Assembly: GCF_042665155.1 (NCBI RefSeq)
Contig: NZ_JBHTCG010000004.1
Coordinates: 372,001 to 436,000, forward strand
DNA length: 64,000 bases
Source: Sphaerisporangium rhizosphaerae
Lineage (GTDB): Bacteria; Actinomycetota; Actinomycetes; Streptosporangiales; Streptosporangiaceae
Direction: 5' to 3'
This document shows positions 58,188-64,000 of this stretch, one piece after another. Every line of letters begins with the position of its first letter. Within the stretch, counting starts at the first letter, position 1. The position numbers were made by a program, and so were the translations under genes. The notes beneath the pieces were generated by a model that was not told the origin of the DNA, did not search any database, and saw only the letters and a program-made list of their open reading frames with translations.

Positions 58188-58598
58188 TACCGGCTCCCTG
58201 GCACCGTCGAACTGATTCGATTCCGGCAACGTAACACCAGGTCGGCCCGCCCACAAGACCTACTTCGAGCCCGGGCCTCGGCCGGCGGCCCGTCCCCACC
58301 CGCTCAGGATCCGCGAGGCGGGGGCGATGGCCGGACGCGCATGGCAGGGTGGTCGAATCGTTCCACCGGCGAGGTCTTCCCGTGCGGCGGGAGGAAAGGA
58401 GCGAAATGGCCGATCCGATCGGCCCGCGACCGGGGCCGCCACGCCCACGGCCGGCTGATGATCGCCGATGTGGGGCGCCTCCCTCCGCCGGACGCCGCCC
58501 TGCGAGGACACCGGCGAACGCTACCTGGCCATCGCCCTGCGCGCCCCCCACTGAGCACCCCCCGGCGGACCGTGAAGGACCGGCCCGCGATCGCCGGG
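58188..58598. other. Gene-free stretch between LacI and LysA-type genes
   Basis: 411 bp. Holds the TCGAA-TCAG-TTCGA inverted repeat (58207-58220) just before the LacI gene. Short open frames here lack ribosome sites and show no family resemblance. No terminator for the lysA-type gene was recognised. Confidence 0.5.
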
Positions 58599-59930
58599 TC
58601 AGAAGCCGACGTCGCGGCCCATCAGGTCGCCCGCTTCCTCACGGCGGACGAGCAGTCGCGCGCCGTCCGGGCCGACGGCCACGACCGGGGGGCGGCCGGT
58701 GAGGTTGTAGGTCGAGGCCATGGAGTGGTGGTAGGCGCCGGTCGCCGCGACGGCGATCACGTCTCCGGGGTGGACGTCGGCCGGGAGCGGCACGTCGTCG
58801 GCGATCGTGTCCCCGGTCTCGCAGTGGTGACCGACCACGGTCATCGTGCGCATCCCGCCCTGATGACGGCGGCCGACCACGCGGACCTCGTACCGCGACC
58901 CGTACAGCGCGTGGCGCGGGTTGTCGCTCATCCCGCCGTCGACCGCGACGTAGGTGTGGTTCAGCGCCTTCTTCACCGAGATGACCCGGTACAGGGTGAG
59001 ACCGGCGGGGCCGCTGATCGCCCGTCCCGGCTCGACGACCAGCCGCGGCGCGCGCAGCCCGAGGCCCGCGCAGCGCTCCTCGACCGCGGCGGTGAGCCGC
59101 CCGGCGTAGTCGACCAGGTCCAGCCCGCGCTCGCCCTGAAGGTAGGCGATGCCGTGACCGCCGCCGAGGTCGAGTTCGGCGAGCATGACACCGTGGGTCT
59201 CCCGGATCCGCGCCATCTGCTCCACCATCACCCGCGCCGCGGCCTCGTAGGGGGCGGCGTCGGTGATCTGCGAGCCGAGGTGGCAGTGCAGGCCGGCGAG
59301 CTCCAGCGACGGCTGGGCGAGCACCCGGGCCACGGCCTCGCCCGCGGCGCCGGTGGCGATGGACAGCCCGAACTGCTGGTCCTCACGGCCGGTGCGGACG
59401 GCGGCGTGGGCGCCGGCCGCGATGTCGGGGACGACCCTCACGAGCACCTTCTGCCGCCGGCCGAACGGGACCAGCGCGGCGAGCCGGTTGATCTCGCCGA
59501 TGTTGTCGACCACGATGCGGCCGACGCCCCCGGTCACCGCCGCCTGGAGCTCACGCGGGGTCTTGGCGTTGCCGTGGAAGATGATCCGCTCGGCGGGGAA
59601 GCCGACCGAGAGGGCGACGGCCAGTTCGCCACCGCTGCACACGTCCAGGCTGAGTCCTTCCGAGCGGACCCAGTCGGCCATCGCGCGGCACAGGAACGCC
59701 TTGGCCGCGTAGGCGATCTCGGCCTTGGGCAGCGCGGCGCGGTAGGCGCGGCAGCGCAGCCGGACGTCGGTCTCGTCCAGCACGTAGGCGGGGGTGCCGA
59801 ACCGCTCGGCGAGGCGCACCAGGGGGATGCCGGCCAGCGTGGCCTCGCCGCCGGGTCCGAACCAGGCCGCCGAGGGCCACGGGCCCCTGCCGATCTCGGC
59901 CACGGGCGGCATGGTGGTCATCGCGATCAT
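58599..59930 (-). CDS. lysA: Diaminopimelate decarboxylase-like PLP enzyme (LysA type)
   Basis: 443-aa fold-III PLP decarboxylase. The Schiff-base lysine is in IAYAAKAFL; HCHLGSQI, DLGGGHGIAY, EPGRAISG and the C-terminal HHCETGD complete the active site across both domains. Catalyses, by family, meso-diaminopimelate to lysine, although the lone location without dapF/thrA neighbours leaves room for another amino-acid decarboxylase. ATG 59930 with AGGAG and GAGG upstream. It follows a small SseB-like gene by 59 bp. Confidence 0.86.
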   Translation of the reverse strand: MIAMTTMPPVAEIGRGPWPSAAWFGPGGEATLAGIPLVRLAERFGTPAYVLDETDVRLRCRAYRAALPKAEIAYAAKAFLCRAMADWVRSEGLSLDVCSGGELAVALSVGFPAERIIFHGNAKTPRELQAAVTGGVGRIVVDNIGEINRLAALVPFGRRQKVLVRVVPDIAAGAHAAVRTGREDQQFGLSIATGAAGEAVARVLAQPSLELAGLHCHLGSQITDAAPYEAAARVMVEQMARIRETHGVMLAELDLGGGHGIAYLQGERGLDLVDYAGRLTAAVEERCAGLGLRAPRLVVEPGRAISGPAGLTLYRVISVKKALNHTYVAVDGGMSDNPRHALYGSRYEVRVVGRRHQGGMRTMTVVGHHCETGDTIADDVPLPADVHPGDVIAVAATGAYHHSMASTYNLTGRPPVVAVGPDGARLLVRREEAGDLMGRDVGF

Positions 59931-59989
59931 GGGTACCTCGCTCCTAACCGGATCTTCGTCGAGTCGCAGGTGCTGGGCCAGCAGGCACA

Positions 59990-60277
59990 TCACGCCACCC
60001 GCAGGCGGTGAACGTCGTGGCCCGTCGCGGGGCTCCGCGGGGGCAGGGTCCCGGCGGGGTCCAGGACGATGCCGGTGACGCCGAGGTCGGCGACCATGTG
60101 GCGCAGCGCGGGAGCGCTGAGGCGGATCCAGCGCTGGCCGGGGCCGAGCACCCGTGCCAGCGCGAGCGGCGAGGAGAACGCGACCGCCGTCCTGTCGCCC
60201 GTGGCCGTGCGGAACAGCCGCAGCGAGACCGTCGCCGTCCCCTCGCGTACCGGCACCACTAACAACGGATCGGCCAT
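59990..60277 (-). CDS. SAV_915-like small protein
   Basis: 95-aa protein with a compact alpha/beta make-up (VVPVREGTATVSLRLFRTATGDRTAVAFSS, then WIRLSAPALRHMVADLGVTG). This pattern is of the SAV_915/SseB-like N-terminal type seen in many actinomycetes. Strong AGGAGG before the ATG. Probably cotranscribed with the downstream LysA-type gene. Function unknown. Confidence 0.75.
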   Translation of the reverse strand: MADPLLVVPVREGTATVSLRLFRTATGDRTAVAFSSPLALARVLGPGQRWIRLSAPALRHMVADLGVTGIVLDPAGTLPPRSPATGHDVHRLRVA

Positions 60278-60703
60278 GATGATCCTCCTAGCATCGAAAC
60301 CGGCGATCGGGGTCAAACCCCTCAAAAGCCAAGCTAGACGGCGATAACCGACCGATGACTTCGCCTTGACGGAGCCCTGACGGCCAGGTCCGAGGAACAG
60401 ACGCCTTCTTGACGAGCAGCCCGCCAGTGACGGGGTTCACGCCGCGGCCGCGAGTTGGCCGGGGCCGCCTGCGACGGGCGGCCACCCGGTGGGCGTCGGC
60501 GCTCGCTGCGCGTCCGCGCCCGGCGAGGGCCCCGGACGTGAAGCTTTCACGACGGCGCGAGCCCGGACGCACGGTCGTCCCGGCAAGTGCGCGCAGGACG
60601 TTGACCGGGTGATCACCCTGACATACGGTGCGCCAGAAATGTTCGAGGATATGGCGAAATGTTTCGGGCCATGCTCGCCATGGCCGGGCCGATGGGAGCC
60701 TCG
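60278..60703. other. Gene-free divergent region
   Basis: 426 bp between the SAV_915-like start and the SGNH hydrolase start. A less GC-rich island at 60610-60665 (GATATGGCGAAATGTTTCGG) is the likely hydrolase promoter area. No repeat or operator was recognised. Confidence 0.4.
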
Positions 60704-62152
60704 ATGACACATCTCAGGTCCGTGTTGCTCGCCTTATGGCGTAATGTCCGCCGGACCGGCAGGCGGCCCGGCGACCGGTCGACGCCGTATCCGATGTCGA
60801 GCATTCCGTCCCCGTCCACGTTCGCGAAGGTGGCCGCCGCCGCGGCCGCCGCGGTCACGGTCGCGGTGGCCTCCCCCGCTCTCGGGGCGTTCGGCGCACG
60901 GGGCGGCGATCACGCTACCAAGGTGACACCGAAGATGAACGGGCACTGGGTCAACACGTGGGTGTCGATGCCGCAGCTCACCGAGCCGTCCAACATGCCG
61001 CCCGCCCCCTTCACCCAGGACGGCCTCGTGCTCGCCGACAGCACGCTGCGGCAGACCGTCCACACCTCCATCGGCGGGCGGCAGGTGCGGCTGCGCTTCT
61101 CCAACGCCTTCGGCGGCGCGGCGCTGCCGATCACGCGGGTCTCGGTGGCGCTCCCCGCCGGCGGCCAGGCCGGCGTCAGCGCCATCAAGCCCGGCACCTC
61201 CCAGCCGGTGACCTTCAACGGCCGGCCGTCCGTCGTCATCCCCGTCGGCTCGCTCGCCGTCTCCGACCCGCTGAACTTCGAGCTGGCCCCGCGGTCCGAC
61301 CTCACCGTGACGATCTACCTGGCGGAGGGGCAGAAGTCCACCGCCATCACCTCCCATCCCGGCTCCCGCACCACCTCCTACATGGTCAACGGCGACCACG
61401 TGGACGCCGAGGACCTGCCGGGCGCCGCCTCCACCGCGCACTGGTACTTCCTCAGCGGGCTCGAGGTGTGGTCCAAGCCCGGCATCGCGGCGGTCGTCGT
61501 CGTCGGCGACTCGCTCACCGACGGCCGGGGATCCACCACCAACGGGAACGACCGCTGGCCGGACCGGCTGCTCGAACGCCTGCACGCCTCTCCGGCCACC
61601 TCCGGCGTCGCCGTCCTGAACCAGGCGGCCGGCGGCAACCGCGTGCTCAACGACGGTCTCGGCCCGAACGCCCTCTCGCGCCTCGACCGCGACGTCTTCT
61701 CGCAGAGCGGGGTGAAGTGGCAGCTCGTCTTCGAGGGCGTCAACGACATCGGCACCGCCGAAGCGAGCCAGGCCGCCCAGCGGCAGGTCACGGCCGACCT
61801 CATCGACGCCTTCTGCCAGATGGTCATCAGGGCGCACGCGCTGGGCATCCGGGTGTACGGCGCGACGCTCACACCGTTCGGGGGCAACCAGGCCTACGAC
61901 GATCCGCAGGGCTACCGGGAGGCGTCCCGGCAGGCGGTCAACCAGTGGATCCGCACCAGCCGCCGCTTCGACGCCGTGATCGACTTCGACCGCGCGGCCC
62001 GCGACCCCGCCGACCCGCGGCAGCTCCTGCCCGCCTACGACGTGGGCGACCACCTGCACCTCAACCCCACCGGCTACCAGGCCCTGGCCGACGCCGTCCC
62101 CGCCCATCTGTTCAAGGACGTTCCCCTTCCCTGGGGCTTCGGCTTCGAATGA
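60704..62152 (+). CDS. Secreted SGNH/GDSL-family esterase
   Basis: 482-aa exported hydrolase. After a long basic N-region (WRNVRRTGRRPG) comes a hydrophobic signal core (AKVAAAAAAAVTVAVASPALG). Block I VVVGDSLTDGRGS holds the nucleophile Ser; GGNRVLNDG and EGVNDIG are blocks II-III, and DHLHLNPTGY carries the Asp/His pair. A ~170-residue beta domain precedes the catalytic part, as in secreted actinomycete carbohydrate esterases and lipases. ATG 60704 with GGGAG 5 nt upstream; ATG 60794 would give a shorter signal peptide. Confidence 0.88.
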   Translation: MTHLRSVLLALWRNVRRTGRRPGDRSTPYPMSSIPSPSTFAKVAAAAAAAVTVAVASPALGAFGARGGDHATKVTPKMNGHWVNTWVSMPQLTEPSNMPPAPFTQDGLVLADSTLRQTVHTSIGGRQVRLRFSNAFGGAALPITRVSVALPAGGQAGVSAIKPGTSQPVTFNGRPSVVIPVGSLAVSDPLNFELAPRSDLTVTIYLAEGQKSTAITSHPGSRTTSYMVNGDHVDAEDLPGAASTAHWYFLSGLEVWSKPGIAAVVVVGDSLTDGRGSTTNGNDRWPDRLLERLHASPATSGVAVLNQAAGGNRVLNDGLGPNALSRLDRDVFSQSGVKWQLVFEGVNDIGTAEASQAAQRQVTADLIDAFCQMVIRAHALGIRVYGATLTPFGGNQAYDDPQGYREASRQAVNQWIRTSRRFDAVIDFDRAARDPADPRQLLPAYDVGDHLHLNPTGYQALADAVPAHLFKDVPLPWGFGFE

Positions 62153-62216
62153 CGCCCACGGGCCTATCTCCACCAGGGCTCGCGCTGACGGGCCCTGGTG
62201 CGGCGTACGGGCCGGC

Positions 62217-62876
62217 TCACTCGGGCCGGGCGACGCCGAGAACGTGGTTGACGTGGAAGAGCTGGAACCGGTCCAGCCCATCGATGGCGAACCCCACCGC
62301 GGTCATGGCGGCCAGGACGTCCCTGGCCGGGTGGCAGCCACCGGCGACGCGCGACCAGACCGGGGTGACCAGCCGCTCGGCCAGCGTGAGGGTCGCGTGC
62401 TCCGAGCGCTGGTGCTCGTAGAAGTGGAGCCGGCCCCCGGGCCGCAGCACCCGCCGCACCTCGGCGAGCGCCGCCTGCGCATCTCCGGCACGGCACAGCG
62501 CCAGCGAGCAGACGACGCCGTCGCACGAGGCGTCCGGAACGGGCAGTCGTTCGGCGGCTCCGTCGAGAACGCGCACGGGGATGGCGACGCCCGTCGCGGC
62601 GTCGCCGGCGGCGGCGCGGAGGAACGGGTCGTCCTCGACGAGCACGATCTCCGTGACGCCGGACGGGTAGCAGGTCACCTTGACCCCGTCGCCGGCGCCG
62701 ATCTCCAGGACGCGCCCGCTCAGGCCCGCCATGAGCTTGCGGCGTTCGGGGGTCGGGCGCGTGCCTTCTCCGCGGCCGACGCACACCGGGCGGGGGTGGT
62801 GGAACTGCTCCATGCCGCGCCCGCGGGCGTGGCGGGGATCGGGAGGCCCGGCGAGGGCGAGCGTGCGCAGTGTCAT
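62217..62876 (-). CDS. SAM-dependent methyltransferase (UbiE/thiol-methyltransferase-like)
   Basis: 219-aa class I methyltransferase. Motif I VLEIGAGDGVKV, motif II IVLVEDDP, then DGVVCSLALC and VLRPGGRLHFYEHQRS. The EHQRS and WSRVAGGCHPARD sequence resembles METTL7-like/thiol methyltransferases. ATG 62876 with AGGAGA 6 nt upstream. The 291 bp to the divergent permease contain no gene. Substrate unknown. Confidence 0.88.
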   Translation of the reverse strand: MTLRTLALAGPPDPRHARGRGMEQFHHPRPVCVGRGEGTRPTPERRKLMAGLSGRVLEIGAGDGVKVTCYPSGVTEIVLVEDDPFLRAAAGDAATGVAIPVRVLDGAAERLPVPDASCDGVVCSLALCRAGDAQAALAEVRRVLRPGGRLHFYEHQRSEHATLTLAERLVTPVWSRVAGGCHPARDVLAAMTAVGFAIDGLDRFQLFHVNHVLGVARPE

Positions 62877-63167
62877 GTCTTCTCCTGAACTCGACGCCTC
62901 CACTTTGCGGCCCGCTTTCCGTCCCGGCCGCGCTCGATACGCGGCCCATACGGCTCCGGGGCGGATCCATGCGGCTTCTTGACGCGACGCCCCTCCCCGG
63001 ACGTGCGAGGCACGAGCGGCGCCGTCCCACCGGACCGCCCGGGGAACCCGCGGCGCGAACGTCCAATACTGACGTTTTCTTGACGCCGCGATCACGAAGA
63101 AACCCCGTTCCACCTCGGTAAGGTGCAGAACGCCCATACGCGACATTTACTCGGGGGTGGCGAGAGG

Positions 63168-64000
63168 TTGGCCAGGGCGACGCCGTCCGGCGGTACCGGG
63201 GCGGGCGGGCTGCGGACGTGGTTGCTCGACGGGCTTCAGGCGGACCCCCGGCAGATCGAGCAGGGACCGCACAAGAAGCACACCTGGTGGCAGGTCATGT
63301 GCCTGACCGGTGTGGACTACTTCTCCACCCTCGGGTACCAGCCGGGTATCGCGGCGCTGGCCGCCGGGGCGCTGTCCCCGGTCGCCACGCTGCTGCTCGT
63401 CGTGCTGACCCTGCTCGGCGCACTGCCGATCTACCGCCGGGTGGCCGTGGAGAGCCCGCACGGGCAGGGTTCCATCGCGATGCTGGAGAAGCTCGTCCCC
63501 CAGTGGTGGGGAAAACTGTTCGTCCTGGCCCTGCTCGGGTTCGCGGCCACCGACTTCATCATCACCATGACCCTGTCGGCGGCGGACGCGACCGCGCACA
63601 TCCTGGAGAACCCGTTCCTGCCCGGCTTCCTCGGCGGCCAGCGCGTGCTCATCACGCTGCTGCTGCTCGGGCTGCTCGGCCTGGTGTTCCTGCGCGGCTT
63701 CGGCGAGGCGATCGGCATCGCCGTGCTGCTCGTCGGGGTCTACCTCGTGCTCAACGCCGTCGTGGTCGCGGTCGCGATCGTCCACGTGCTGGTGCGGCCG
63801 TCGCTGGTCGTGGACTGGGAGCGGGTGCTGAGCGTCCAGTACAGCAGCCCGGTGGCGATGATCGCCCTGGCCGCGCTCGCCATGCCCAAGCTCGCGCTCG
63901 GCATGTCCGGCTTCGAGACCGGCGTCGCGGTCATGCCGCTGGTGAAGGGCGACCTCGCCGGGCGCGTCCGGGGGACCAGGCGCCTGCTCACCGTCGCGGC
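63168..64000 (+). CDS. APC-superfamily amino acid permease (cut by window edge)
   Basis: At least 277 residues of a polytopic transporter. A cytoplasmic N-terminus leads into HKKHTWWQVMCLTGVDYFST and LGYQPGIAALAAGALSP, characteristic of a long actinobacterial APC group. Several helices follow (LLLVVLTLLGALPIY, LVFLRGFGEAIGIAV). The TTG at 63168 is assumed, as no ATG or GTG lies in frame upstream before the family sequence begins. The rest of the gene lies beyond the right edge. Substrate unknown. Confidence 0.82.
   Translation, partial: MARATPSGGTGAGGLRTWLLDGLQADPRQIEQGPHKKHTWWQVMCLTGVDYFSTLGYQPGIAALAAGALSPVATLLLVVLTLLGALPIYRRVAVESPHGQGSIAMLEKLVPQWWGKLFVLALLGFAATDFIITMTLSAADATAHILENPFLPGFLGGQRVLITLLLLGLLGLVFLRGFGEAIGIAVLLVGVYLVLNAVVVAVAIVHVLVRPSLVVDWERVLSVQYSSPVAMIALAALAMPKLALGMSGFETGVAVMPLVKGDLAGRVRGTRRLLTVA

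Overview
The window is very GC-rich DNA from a filamentous-type actinomycete. Codon use is strongly GC3-biased, GTG and TTG starts are frequent, LacI/TetR/MarR regulators and NarL-type two-component pairs abound, and cytochrome bd and an IS256-family remnant are present. Gene content suggests the Streptosporangiales or a near relative; that placement is inference. No rRNA, tRNA or CRISPR array was seen.

Bases 1-11300 are a carbohydrate region. Two LplB/LplC-type ABC permeases diverge from a LacI repressor. A Gfo/Idh/MocA oxidoreductase with a PmoA-like (DUF6807) protein follows, then a second LacI regulator, a GH67 alpha-glucuronidase and a GH42 beta-galactosidase. Two operator families tie these together: GTGATCGATCAC (three sites) and CGAAANTTTCG (four sites). 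Bases 11300-16000 hold an aldo/keto reductase with a TetR regulator that appear to share a 16-bp operator, an MFS transporter and anmK.

Bases 16200-19500 carry two converging operons: GT2 glycosyltransferase plus DUF2064, and a cytochrome-b/molybdopterin fusion plus a membrane protein. A methyltransferase/membrane-glycosyltransferase pair lies about 27 kb away at 44.5-46.6 kb. All three transcription units start with the same promoter architecture (GTCAC-N5-CGTAAGAATC-N18-TA). Copies of the methyltransferase 3' end lie next to the molybdopterin gene and the glycosyltransferase, so a single ancestral cluster appears to have been broken up. Bases 19700-23900 look like a RiPP locus: a 47-aa precursor, a ThiF/E1-like enzyme with an N-terminal RRE-like domain, an M50 membrane protease with a PqqD-like domain, and an MFS exporter. 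There is no YcaO, LanM or radical SAM enzyme. Bases 24100-28600 encode a WxL-like surface system (DUF916 protein, two WxL-like proteins) and a secreted Vgb-type beta-propeller.

Bases 28700-44400 are mosaic. They contain MarR/SDR, a NUDIX hydrolase, an IS256 remnant, an epimerase, a beta-lactamase-fold serine hydrolase divergent from a two-component system, a DUF4143 ATPase behind a 23-bp tandem repeat, a cupin between ~115-bp direct duplications, a Phd/ParE toxin-antitoxin pair, decayed toxin DNA, and a second two-component system divergent from a CPBP protease.

Bases 44500-64000 hold the dispersed glycosyltransferase/methyltransferase pair, cydAB, a zinc alcohol dehydrogenase with an SRPBCC protein, an ArsR-like regulator divergent from an alpha/beta hydrolase, a CHRD secreted protein, a 44-bp hairpin tandem array, a two-domain ferritin-like protein with a hemerythrin, a third LacI regulator, a LysA-type decarboxylase, an SGNH esterase, a methyltransferase and a truncated APC permease. 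Minisatellites with 8-, 23-, 24-, 29-, 30-, 44- and 60-bp periods are unusually common and tend to sit at gene junctions. Several genes have TANNNT-type -10 elements 6-7 nt before the start codon, implying leaderless mRNAs.
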